Below are positions 35,242 through 43,350 of a DNA stretch of 55,598 nucleotides, piece after piece. The stretch is taken from assembly GCA_019637645.1 (NCBI GenBank), contig JAHBVH010000056.1, positions 1 to 55,598 of the forward strand. The letters are read 5' to 3'. The DNA is from Caldilineaceae bacterium (GTDB taxonomy: Bacteria; Chloroflexota; Anaerolineae; Caldilineales; Caldilineaceae). The translations under genes were made by a program, and so were the position numbers. How positions within the stretch are numbered: position 1 is the stretch's first letter; each line of letters starts with the position of its first letter. Below the pieces are notes generated by a model, which ran no database searches, was not told the DNA's origin, and saw only the letters and a program-made list of their open reading frames with translations.

Positions 35242-36429
35242 ATGACTGCATCGCGTCATCCGCAAATTAATCAAGAACTCTTATCAGCCTATCTTGACAA
35301 TGAAGTCACCGATGAAGAGCGCATTTTCATCGAGGCCGCCATTACCAGAGATCCAGCCATTGCTTGGGAGGTTGAGTCATTGCGCCAGACGGTACGATTT
35401 ATCCAGGCCCTACCGCCGGTTGCTTTGCCGCGCTCGTTCACCTTAGAAGCTGTCTTGGCTGAAGCTAAACAACCCGTGGCTGTATCTGCACGCATGCCGG
35501 TTGTAGCAAGCCAACGCGCGGAACCCCATTGGTGGCAATGGTTGCTACAACTTTGGCAAGGCGGCAATTTGCAGTTGCGCAATGCCGCCGCCGTTGCGTT
35601 TGCTCTTTTGCTTGTTTTTTGGGCCAGCGATCAGCTCATTCTTCCCACTGTGGCTCGGCCACAAGCAAGTTACCCTGCGCTATCGCGCGCTGTTACAGAA
35701 GAAACCATCGCTGTACAGACAGTTGCCATACCGACAACCCTGGACGCTACGGACGCGGCCACCGGGGCCACGGGAAGCGTTGGCAGTGCAGAGACGCCCA
35801 AAACGGTGATAGAAGAAACGGTCGCAGTTGCCGAAAATGCTGGTGATGCACCAACGGCAAAGCAACCGTCAGCGGTGGCTCCCCCCACGCTTGTGCAGCC
35901 ATCGGTGCACGTCCCCGGTGAAGATACAGATGTCTTAACCGGAAATCGCTTTGATGACCGCGCCGCGCCTAGTACGATGGCGCCAGCCGCGTCGAGCTAT
36001 TTGGAGAGCCAAGCCGCTGGGGATGCTGCCTTGAAGAGCAATCAAGGGCCGGTTGCCGGTGTTGGGGATGCTGCAACGCAAGAAACAGCGGTGACAGCCG
36101 CGTCGGTTTTAACGGCCACCAATCCCATCACGGTCAGTGAGCTGGAAATCACTCCTGCCAATCCTGTGACTGCAACGGTTGCTATACCTATCGTGGAAGC
36201 TACTGTGGTGGCAACCCTAGGGGTTACAGCTACGGCAGAGCTGACGGACACTCCGACCGCCGCGCCAATCGCGTCACCGCTTCCCGTGGCGGAACTGGCA
36301 GAGGAAGAACAGGCCGCCGAGCCTGTAGCGATTACCCAGACTGGGGAAAGGTGGTTAGGCTGGGCACAGATATTGACCGCATTTTGCACTGTTGTTTTGG
36401 GCCTACTTTGGTGGCGTAGCCGAGGATAA
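35242..36429 (+). CDS. Membrane anti-sigma factor without zinc ligands
   Basis: This 395-residue protein begins with an anti-sigma-type helical domain (LLSAYLDNEVTDEERIFIEAAI). One membrane segment lies near residue 113-132, followed by a long Ala/Thr/Val-rich region and a second hydrophobic segment near the C-terminus (WLGWAQILTAFCTVVLGLLWW). The Cys pair of zinc-binding anti-sigma domains is missing, so it would not be a zinc redox sensor. It should bind the sigma factor encoded 48 bp upstream at the inner membrane face. The extended extracytoplasmic part may be a sensor or a spacer. Confidence 0.82.
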   Translation: MTASRHPQINQELLSAYLDNEVTDEERIFIEAAITRDPAIAWEVESLRQTVRFIQALPPVALPRSFTLEAVLAEAKQPVAVSARMPVVASQRAEPHWWQWLLQLWQGGNLQLRNAAAVAFALLLVFWASDQLILPTVARPQASYPALSRAVTEETIAVQTVAIPTTLDATDAATGATGSVGSAETPKTVIEETVAVAENAGDAPTAKQPSAVAPPTLVQPSVHVPGEDTDVLTGNRFDDRAAPSTMAPAASSYLESQAAGDAALKSNQGPVAGVGDAATQETAVTAASVLTATNPITVSELEITPANPVTATVAIPIVEATVVATLGVTATAELTDTPTAAPIASPLPVAELAEEEQAAEPVAITQTGERWLGWAQILTAFCTVVLGLLWWRSRG

Positions 36430-36431
36430 AG

Positions 36432-37259
36432 ATGCCAGAATTACCTGAAGTTGAAACCTATGTGCGTGATCTGGCACCATTGCTACAAAACCAGACCGTC
36501 ACAGGCGTAACTCTTCTATGGCCACGCATCATCGAACGGCCTACGCCGGATGCTTTTATGCAGGGTATGGTGGGGCAAGCATTTGTCCACTTTGGTCGGC
36601 GCGCCAAATATATGCTACTTGGCCTTGCCAGCGGTGATACCTTGATCATTCATCTGCGCATGACTGGCCGCGTGACGGTTTATCCCCAGCCCCATCCGCC
36701 CGATAAGCATACCCATGTCCTCTTTGACCTTGCCGGCGGGGGACAAGTTCATTATCAGGATTCGCGTAAATTTGGGCGGCTATGGCTTGTTGCTAATGTG
36801 ACAACGGTTGTGGAAAAACTAGGCGTTGAGCCGCTAGACCCTGCCTTTACCGCGGCCTATCTTGTGACTCAGCTAGCAGGTCGGCAAGCCAGCATTAAAG
36901 CGCTTTTGTTGGATCAGACCATTTTGGCTGGTGTGGGGAATATCTATGCCGATGAAAGTCTTTTCTTGGCTGGGATACACCCCGCGCGGCCTGGGGGCGC
37001 TCTGGATCAAACCGAGGCAGAGCGCCTACGGCGAGCGGTCAAAACCGTGCTCGCCAACGCCATTGAACATCACGGGAGCAGCCTTGGTGCGAGTAGTATC
37101 CAAAATTATGCGCGGCCTAGTGGAGAATTGGGTGGGTTTCAGGCACAACATCGCGTCTTTCAACGCACGGGTCAGCCATGTGTCCAGTGTGGGCAGCCGA
37201 TTCAGCGGATAGTGCTAGGCCAACGCAGCACGCATTTCTGTCCAAGCTGCCAGCATTAG
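36432..37259 (+). CDS. mutM: Formamidopyrimidine-DNA glycosylase
   Basis: This bifunctional base-excision repair enzyme removes 8-oxoguanine and ring-opened purines. The 275-residue protein starts PELPEVETY (Pro2 is the nucleophile, Glu3 the helper) and keeps the GRRAKYML lysine loop, NIYADESLF and the C-terminal zinc finger CVQCGQPIQRIV...THFCPSC. It begins two bases after the anti-sigma stop, so it belongs to that operon. This places an oxidative-damage repair gene under or near an ECF switch. Confidence 0.97.
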   Translation: MPELPEVETYVRDLAPLLQNQTVTGVTLLWPRIIERPTPDAFMQGMVGQAFVHFGRRAKYMLLGLASGDTLIIHLRMTGRVTVYPQPHPPDKHTHVLFDLAGGGQVHYQDSRKFGRLWLVANVTTVVEKLGVEPLDPAFTAAYLVTQLAGRQASIKALLLDQTILAGVGNIYADESLFLAGIHPARPGGALDQTEAERLRRAVKTVLANAIEHHGSSLGASSIQNYARPSGELGGFQAQHRVFQRTGQPCVQCGQPIQRIVLGQRSTHFCPSCQH

Positions 37260-37279
37260 CGGCTGCCCTTTGGCCTTTC

Positions 37280-37525
37280 TTAGGAAGGTAGGTGTGGTCT
37301 GTCACCGCCAGGTACCCCTGGTTGCTTGGCCGCGGCCAACTGGCGTCGCAGCAGCGCTTCGTGCTCAGCGGCTGCCTGTTGCCCCTCTTCGAGGGCAAAG
37401 TCCCAGCGGGAACGATAGCGCTGATCAAAGTCAGTTGCCCGGGCTGGACCTAACAAATAGGTGGTCGCGGCAGCAGCAACTACCCCCACCACAGCACCCA
37501 CAACAAAGCTCGTTACACGTCCCAT
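37280..37525 (-). CDS. Small YtxH-like membrane protein
   Basis: This 81-residue protein has one N-terminal membrane helix (SFVVGAVVGVVAAAATTYLLG) and a charged Ala/Glu/Gln-rich tail. The arrangement resembles YtxH-like stress-associated proteins, though without a diagnostic motif. AAGGAG seven bases upstream supports the ATG. It converges with mutM, with 20 bp between stops. Confidence 0.7.
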   Translation of the reverse strand: MGRVTSFVVGAVVGVVAAAATTYLLGPARATDFDQRYRSRWDFALEEGQQAAAEHEALLRRQLAAAKQPGVPGGDRPHLPS

Positions 37526-37573
37526 TACCTTACTCCTTCTATACTTGCTTAGGGCTTACGCAACTGCCAAGAA

Positions 37574-37607
37574 AGACCTGTCAGGTTTTTAAAAACCTGA
37601 CAGGTCT
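37574..37607. repeat. Perfect 34-bp palindrome
   Basis: AGACCTGTCAGGTTTTT is immediately followed by its exact reverse complement. It lies upstream of the YtxH-like gene and downstream of the DsbA-like gene end (37691). It belongs to the same group as the palindromes at 383-433 and 21979-22011. Confidence 0.85.
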
Positions 37608-37629
37608 GTTCATGTTGTTTTTCGTGTCG

Positions 37630-37664
37630 CCAAAGACCGGTACTGCCAGAGTACCGGTCTTTGG
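37630..37664 (-). terminator. Palindromic hairpin after the DsbA-like gene
   Basis: CCAAAGACCGGTAC (37630-37643) pairs exactly with 37651-37664 around a seven-base loop. It begins 27 bases beyond the stop of the reverse-strand DsbA-like gene. There is no long T-run, so termination activity is an inference from position. Confidence 0.6.
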
Positions 37665-37690
37665 GAAAGCGACCCAAAAATCAACAGGCC

Positions 37691-39202
37691 CTAGTTGACG
37701 CTGTCCAAAACTTCTTGCAGAATGGTGATGAAACGCTCGGCGGGGAGAGCGCCTGGAATAATGCTCCCTTGACCATCATAAAGCACAATAAAGGTCGGTG
37801 TGCCGCGCACAAATGGGGTACCGGCTTCCAGATCCTCTTGCACGCGTTGGGCTGCTTCGTCGCTGTTCAGACAAGTTGTAAACGCTGCCTCATCCAGCCC
37901 CAGTTGCTGGGCCAAATCAATAAGGATGGGATTGGGGTCGTCGATCGACCAGCTTTGGGTTGTGGCAAAGAGAAGTTCATGCATTTCCCAAAATTGACCT
38001 TGTTGGGCAGCGCACTCGGCTGCCACCCCAGCCGCTGGTGCCTGAGGATGGATTGTCAGGGGGAAATGCTTAAAGACCCACATTACTTCCCCGGTATCGA
38101 CAAATTGCTCATCAAGCACAGGTTGCGTTTCGGTGTTATGACGTTGACAGAAGGGACACTGGAAGTCGGAAAATTCGATCACCACGACTTTGGCATCTGG
38201 ATTGCCGCGATAGAAATCACCACCCATCGTCATATCAGGATGCGCTGGATCGGGTTTTAAGCCATCCGCCGTAGCCCAAAATGGAATTTCGTCACTGCCT
38301 TGAGCTTGTTCTTCGGTTTGGGGCGTACCACCGGTAAGCAGCGTATCAATCATGGTTGCGAATTGGTCATAGGGTTGGGCACCAACCAGGCTAAAGGCTT
38401 CCGAGGTACTTTCACGTACGAATTCAAAACTAGGAGTGCCACCAAAGCCCTTCTCGATCGCCGCGGCGACGCGTTGGGCAACGATGGGTTCTTTCTCGCC
38501 GCTCGCAATACAGGCATCATATTGGGCCATATCGACCCCCAGCGCGGTAGCGAGCTCGGCGAAATAGGCACGCGGGTCTGGTAGCTGATTCCATTCAGAT
38601 TGTGTTTGGAAGAGCCGCGCATGCATATTCCAATAGAGGGCAGCCCCTTGATCGCCAATACAAAGAGCCGCTGCGTGCGCTGGCGGCGCATTGGGATGCA
38701 GATCGACTAGGGGCAAGTCATGAAAGACCACCCGTACTTGGCCACTACGCACATAGCTTTCGTCTAAGGCTGGCTCAGTTTGGACAAAATAGCGATTGCA
38801 AAATGGGCATTGATAGTCACTATACTCGTGCATCGTGATTGGTGCATCGGGGGACCCACGATAGGGGTAGCCTTCGGCGGTAAAACCAACTTCGATGCCT
38901 TTGTACGTCTCTGCGGAGCCGGGCGCTACGGTGGTAGTGACCGGTTGGGTCTCTGTTGCCGACTCATCGGCTGTTGCCGGCGTGGCCGTTTCGGCGGGCG
39001 TTGTGGGGTCACTGGGTGGGACTGTGGTCGATGCGGGGGCTTGCTCGGTTGGCACGCTTGTGCCACTGCTATTCGGTAAGGTTGGGGAAGGTGTTAGTGG
39101 AAAGGTACACGCTGCAAACGTTAGCATCATTACCAAGCCCAAAAACACAGCCCTTCTGGCCGGCGAGCTGATATACCGCTTATGCCAAAGACTTTTTCTC
39201 AT
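37691..39202 (-). CDS. Lipoprotein with two tandem DsbA-like thioredoxin domains
   Basis: This 503-residue protein has a lipobox signal (MLTFAAC near residue 31), a Thr/Pro/Ser-rich linker to about residue 100, and two consecutive DsbA-type thioredoxin domains. Each keeps a CPFC active site (DYQCPFCNRYF and DFQCPFCQRH) and the cis-Pro loop (GGTPSFEF and RGTPTFIV). They should act as extracytoplasmic thiol oxidants or isomerases. One domain per protein is the norm, so the tandem copy is unusual. AAGGG upstream supports the start. No DsbB or VKOR gene is visible nearby. Confidence 0.88.
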   Translation of the reverse strand: MRKSLWHKRYISSPARRAVFLGLVMMLTFAACTFPLTPSPTLPNSSGTSVPTEQAPASTTVPPSDPTTPAETATPATADESATETQPVTTTVAPGSAETYKGIEVGFTAEGYPYRGSPDAPITMHEYSDYQCPFCNRYFVQTEPALDESYVRSGQVRVVFHDLPLVDLHPNAPPAHAAALCIGDQGAALYWNMHARLFQTQSEWNQLPDPRAYFAELATALGVDMAQYDACIASGEKEPIVAQRVAAAIEKGFGGTPSFEFVRESTSEAFSLVGAQPYDQFATMIDTLLTGGTPQTEEQAQGSDEIPFWATADGLKPDPAHPDMTMGGDFYRGNPDAKVVVIEFSDFQCPFCQRHNTETQPVLDEQFVDTGEVMWVFKHFPLTIHPQAPAAGVAAECAAQQGQFWEMHELLFATTQSWSIDDPNPILIDLAQQLGLDEAAFTTCLNSDEAAQRVQEDLEAGTPFVRGTPTFIVLYDGQGSIIPGALPAERFITILQEVLDSVN

Positions 39203-39237
39203 TACATTGCCCTTTGTTAGAATGATAACAATAACAA

Positions 39238-39268
39238 AAGTACACAGCCTGTAAAATGCTGTGTACTT
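39238..39268. repeat. 11-bp inverted repeat upstream of the DsbA-like gene
   Basis: AAGTACACAGC (39238-39248) pairs with GCTGTGTACTT (39258-39268) around a nine-base loop, followed by ATTTTTG on the plus strand. It lies 36 bp before the reverse-strand gene start, where an operator or leader hairpin would be. The rest of 39203-39546 shows no gene. Confidence 0.6.
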
Positions 39269-39546
39269 ATTTTTGTATCTACTCCTGCTAACTTTACTTT
39301 CTCACGACTAACTTGGTTCTTGTGCACTGACCAAAACCAAGCTCCGCTCCGCATCCTGCTTTACCCTGTCTGCAGCCGGCAGAGCAAGTTTTTGTAACAC
39401 TAGCCAAATAAAATGGAAAGCCGTAAGCGTAGGTTATCAAACCATCCGTACACCTTTGTACCGAGAATCGTAGGCGTAGGCACAGCGTCAGGATAGCATG
39501 AACTGGCGAGGACAACTGTAATGAAGCAAACATTACATGGATAAGG

Positions 39547-39993
39547 TCAACGGATTTCGTTTGCCATGTCACTGGTTTGTACAATCTGACGAATAGTTTC
39601 GATGCTGATCCGATCCACGATGCCTTGCTCGATCAAGTAGCGGCGTAGACGTTGAAGCGACCAGCGTGAGAAGTTGAGCCCTAAGCTACGTGGACTGCTG
39701 CTAGCAACTTTAGAAATATGCCGTCGCTGCTTTTGGGTAAAGAGCGGAGGACGGCCAGGTGACTTGCCGCTCCGTAGCCCATTGATGCCTTTTGCCGAAT
39801 AGCGATGAATCCATTTGCGAACATTGATTGGATGCAGATTCACCGTATTGCTAATGTCTGGCACACTTTTCCCTTCTGCCGAAAGGAGAATGATGAGTAA
39901 ACGATTAACCGGCAGATCATCTTCTGGTTCACAAATGAGGGCCTCAATCTGTTTTACTTCTTGATCAGAAAGATTTTGAATATAGAGAGCCAT
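39547..39993 (-). CDS. Stand-alone transposase-type HTH protein
   Basis: This 148-residue protein has two helix-turn-helix segments of the kind found at the N-terminus of IS630-family transposases ([35 protein letters not shown], and the linker SGRP-type [14 protein letters not shown]). No DDE catalytic half is found downstream in any frame that I could recognise. No flanking inverted repeats were identified. AGGAGG eight bases upstream and an intact frame suggest that it is still translated. It may be a truncated transposase or a co-opted DNA-binding protein. Confidence 0.7.
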   Translation of the reverse strand: MALYIQNLSDQEVKQIEALICEPEDDLPVNRLLIILLSAEGKSVPDISNTVNLHPINVRKWIHRYSAKGINGLRSGKSPGRPPLFTQKQRRHISKVASSSPRSLGLNFSRWSLQRLRRYLIEQGIVDRISIETIRQIVQTSDMANEIR

Positions 39994-40529
39994 TTCCTAA
40001 GCCTCCTGTCGATATGAGTAATGTTGTTGATCGGTTAATGACTGGTGAGCCAGTTATGAGAAGGAGTTTGTAAAAGTTGATCCACAGTATATCATGAATA
40101 ATTGACGCTTGAACCGTCGAACGTATTAATCAGAACAGTACCTTAGTACTATATTAAGGTAAATTACACAAAGGGACAAATTTTTTATCGAGTAAATTCA
40201 ACAATCTATTCTTGTTAACATAACTATATTTTGTACTGATTGTGCACCTTTACTAATAAAACGGGGGCATAGAGAAGAGAGAGTATTTGGTTTGTGCTAT
40301 AGTCTTTATCACCAACTCATAGCACAATCAAGTAATAGCAGGGGATAGGCATTGAACAAATCTTCGGCCAGTTTTACCTAAGCTATCTTACTATAATTAT
40401 AAGTTAAATACTATTATAATTATAACGAGCGGTTCTGTCTACTATATTCCTAAGAAATTTTAATGCAAGTGGCAAAGCATAGCCTAGCGGTAGCCAATGC
40501 TTGAGGGAGAGGAGCGCGGGGTAGGTTCG
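39994..40529. other. AT-rich intergenic island
   Basis: No coding region was recognised. The perfect 10-bp palindrome TATAATTATA occurs twice, at 40392-40401 and 40415-40424 (23 bp apart start to start, about two helical turns). The low GC relative to the neighbours, together with the transposase-type gene beside it, suggests acquired DNA. Confidence 0.6.
40392..40424. repeat. Two copies of AT-rich 10-bp palindrome
   Basis: TATAATTATA at 40392-40401 and 40415-40424, same face of the helix. It could be an operator pair, overlapping -10 boxes, or chance in AT-rich DNA. Confidence 0.5.
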
Positions 40530-41204
40530 TTAGGCTTGGCCTGCAATCCAGCGTCGAAGGAGAGCATTGGAACGCGCAAGAATGACATCATCAGGCATAT
40601 TGATCGTAAAGATGGCATCCGCACCAGCACGCAACGCAGAAACAGCCCAGTCTAGTGTGTAATTATCTGTTAAGATAATTAAAGGGGTTTGGGTAAAGAG
40701 ACGGATTTTGAATAGAAACCGAACCATTTCTTGCTCAGTCATTGTACAGCTATCAAATAAAATCAGATCGCATTCGACTGGCCCAATATCTTCTAACTGC
40801 CATTGATGAACACTGACCTCCATCCCCGTTGTCGCAAAGCGTGTGCGCAAACTAACCGCCTTGGGCAATGGTTGCAGATTCCGCTGTACCCAAGCAAGCC
40901 GCGCTGATGAACCTAATGAATTCCGCGCCGGAGGGGCAGGGGAGAAAGAATCTTGATAGGTGTCCACCGTAGATGAGCGTGCCGTTGGTTGCTGCCAATG
41001 CGTTTGCCCGATCTGTTCTGGATACCGCTCCTGCCCATCGGCCAATGTTGCCAATTGGAGGCGTGCCTCAAGGATTGCCAGCTGATTTCTCACTTGCTTT
41101 GACCAATACTGGCGATGAAAGGGACCATCATTTTCCATACGCTCACGGGTTTGAGCCAGCAAACTACCCAGCAAATTACAGTGGCAATCACGCTTCATCA
41201 TCAT
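40530..41204 (-). CDS. Protein with degenerate receiver-like domain
   Basis: This 224-residue protein has an N-terminal helical part with a Pro/Ser linker and a C-terminal CheY-like domain. The strand DLILFDS offers an Asp at the phosphoacceptor position, and PLIILTD keeps the Thr. The conserved Lys before the last loop is missing (IFTINMPDD where receivers have TKP). The acidic pair near the N-terminal strand is not clear either. It may be a pseudo-receiver. Three consecutive ATG codons begin at 41204; the frame is open further upstream. The role is unknown. Confidence 0.6.
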   Translation of the reverse strand: MMMKRDCHCNLLGSLLAQTRERMENDGPFHRQYWSKQVRNQLAILEARLQLATLADGQERYPEQIGQTHWQQPTARSSTVDTYQDSFSPAPPARNSLGSSARLAWVQRNLQPLPKAVSLRTRFATTGMEVSVHQWQLEDIGPVECDLILFDSCTMTEQEMVRFLFKIRLFTQTPLIILTDNYTLDWAVSALRAGADAIFTINMPDDVILARSNALLRRWIAGQA

Positions 41205-41462
41205 GATCTCTTTGAAATTAGACAGCTCCAAGTATCCCCGGCGGCACCTCATGCATGACCAAACTACCTCAAGCTTTGCGCCTGACAGGGCCTGCCCGCC
41301 AGGCGACAGCTGATCTATCCGCGTGTGAAGCCGCTTCGTGAGCCATCAGCAATCAATCGGCAAAGAAGTCCTATGCCATTGGGGACTATTATAATGGTAA
41401 ATTGTGCTGAATTGACTTACACTTTACTTACTTATTTTGCAGTTTTTCGACGAGCGTGGTAT

Positions 41463-42833
41463 CTATCGAACACGGTTCAAGCCATTCAGTGCCGCCACGC
41501 GATAGGCTTCGGCCATGGTTGGATAATTGAAGGTGGTATTGATAAAGTAAAGCAGCGTATTGGCATCCCCTTTTTGCGCCATGATCGCTTGCCCAATATG
41601 GATAATTTCGGAGGCTTGGGAACCAAAGCAATGAATCCCCAAAATGTGTAACGTTTCCCGATGGAAGAGAATCTTCAACATGCCGGTTGTTCGACCACTT
41701 AACTGGGCGCGCGCCAAATGGCGAAAGAAGGAATGGCCCACTTCATAGGGCACTTTTTGCTCGGTTAGCTCACGCTCCGTGAGGCCAATGGAGCTAATTT
41801 CGGGGATGGTATAAATACCCGTGGGAATCTGTTCCACCAATTGATAGTCGCGCTGCCCGGTTAGTAGATGCGTAGCCGCAAAACGGCCTTGGTCATAGGC
41901 CGCACTGGCAAGGCTCGGGTGTCCCACCACATCGCCCACGGCATAAATATGTTTCTGGGCCGATTGATAGCTTTCGTTAACAATAATATTGCCCCGCTTG
42001 TTGCGTTCGATCCCCAACTCTTCAAGGCCCATTTGGTCTGAATTACCCGTTCGCCCTTGTGCCCAAAGCAAAATATCACTGTGAATCACTTTATTCGATT
42101 TCAGGTATAGGGTAACGCCTTGGTCGGTGGCTTCCACGCGCGCATAATCCTCGTTATGCCGAATCATCACCCCATTATCCCGTAGGTGATAGCTGAGGGC
42201 GTCGATAATTTCATCATCAAGAAACGAAAGCAGCCGGTCGCGCGGGTCGATCAAATTCACCTTGATCCGGAGGCCCCGAAAAATCGAAGCATATTCGCAA
42301 CCGATAACCCCTGCCCCATAAATGGTGATCGAGCGCGGGTTGCCAGCATAGGTGAGGATGGAGTCACTGTCCAAGATCCGGGGATGGTTGAAATCCAGAT
42401 CAATGGGATGGTAGGGGCGTGCCCCTGTCGCAATCACAAAATAGTCGGCATGATAACGCTTGGTAATCCCCCCAGGCACCGAGACAGCCACCGTATGTTC
42501 ATCCATAAAGGTCGCACGTCCATGCAACTTATCGACGTGATTGCGCTCGTAGAAGCCAGCGCGCAGTTGCACCTGTTGGGCAATGACATTTTCTGCCGAG
42601 CGTAACAGCTGCTGATAGTTGGTCGTGGCATAGCTGTTGGTGTCGATCATCTGTTGAATGGCTTGCCGTAGCGCCTTGCTGGGGATGGTGGTGCTGTGCG
42701 TGCAATTACCACCTACCTGTGTCTTCTCTTCAATAACGGCTACCTGCCTACCCGCTTTGACGGCTTTCATGGCAGCCCCTTCGCCGCCAGGCCCGCTGCC
42801 AATCACAATGACATCATACTGTTGATCTTTCAT
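41463..42833 (-). CDS. sthA: Soluble pyridine nucleotide transhydrogenase
   Basis: This FAD flavoprotein moves reducing equivalents between NADPH and NAD+. It has 456 residues: FAD-binding [10 protein letters not shown] near residue 12, [16 protein letters not shown] (one Cys only, as in SthA and unlike lipoamide dehydrogenase or glutathione reductase), a second nucleotide-binding [13 protein letters not shown], the FAD segment [10 protein letters not shown], and a C-terminal dimerisation domain. The absence of the second redox Cys separates it from disulfide reductases. It diverges from the PBP gene. Confidence 0.92.
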   Translation of the reverse strand: MKDQQYDVIVIGSGPGGEGAAMKAVKAGRQVAVIEEKTQVGGNCTHSTTIPSKALRQAIQQMIDTNSYATTNYQQLLRSAENVIAQQVQLRAGFYERNHVDKLHGRATFMDEHTVAVSVPGGITKRYHADYFVIATGARPYHPIDLDFNHPRILDSDSILTYAGNPRSITIYGAGVIGCEYASIFRGLRIKVNLIDPRDRLLSFLDDEIIDALSYHLRDNGVMIRHNEDYARVEATDQGVTLYLKSNKVIHSDILLWAQGRTGNSDQMGLEELGIERNKRGNIIVNESYQSAQKHIYAVGDVVGHPSLASAAYDQGRFAATHLLTGQRDYQLVEQIPTGIYTIPEISSIGLTERELTEQKVPYEVGHSFFRHLARAQLSGRTTGMLKILFHRETLHILGIHCFGSQASEIIHIGQAIMAQKGDANTLLYFINTTFNYPTMAEAYRVAALNGLNRVR

Positions 42834-43350
42834 GGAGTTACGACCTTCTTGCTATTGTTATCTTGCGACAATCATGCCGATGGCGGATCGATACAGCAGT
42901 GGAACAAAACGCCCGTAGACCACGCAGACAAGGTGAAAGAGAAGGTAGGGCAAGAACGGCTGTCATCGGCGACCCCGGATTCTTGGTTATCGAACCTTGC
43001 TACCGAAGGGGGAAAAGACGTTCGAACGCTGCACATCGCACCGTTACTTTCGCTTTTCGATTAGAATATGCTAGGATAGCGATGTTTTGTTACGTTCTGT
43101 ATCGGCCCAGCACCGTTCGGTGGCCAGCGATCCCCAGAGCCCACGCTGGCTTGGATAAGCGGACAGCATTGCTGTCAGCAGAGAACGATTGGATCCGATA
43201 CAAAGTTAGCCGCCGCTGTTCGATAGGTAGTAACAGTAACACAGGTGAGGCCGGAACTAAAAGCCAGCGCTGGTTGTGTAGAAAAAACAGAGGTACAGGC
43301 CGGAATCGCCTGTGCCGATCGATGGTGCGGTGTGTAAAGCTAAGGCTACA
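42834..43350. other. Intergenic region before the PBP gene
   Basis: No gene is supported. A promoter-like pair TTACTT (43044-43049) and TATGCT (43067-43072), 17-base spacer, points at the PBP gene and would give a leader of about 270 bases. No clear secondary structure of known type was recognised. Confidence 0.45.

Noticed and set aside
39547..40529. Complete insertion sequence
   Set aside because: No catalytic domain, no terminal inverted repeats and no target duplication were identified.
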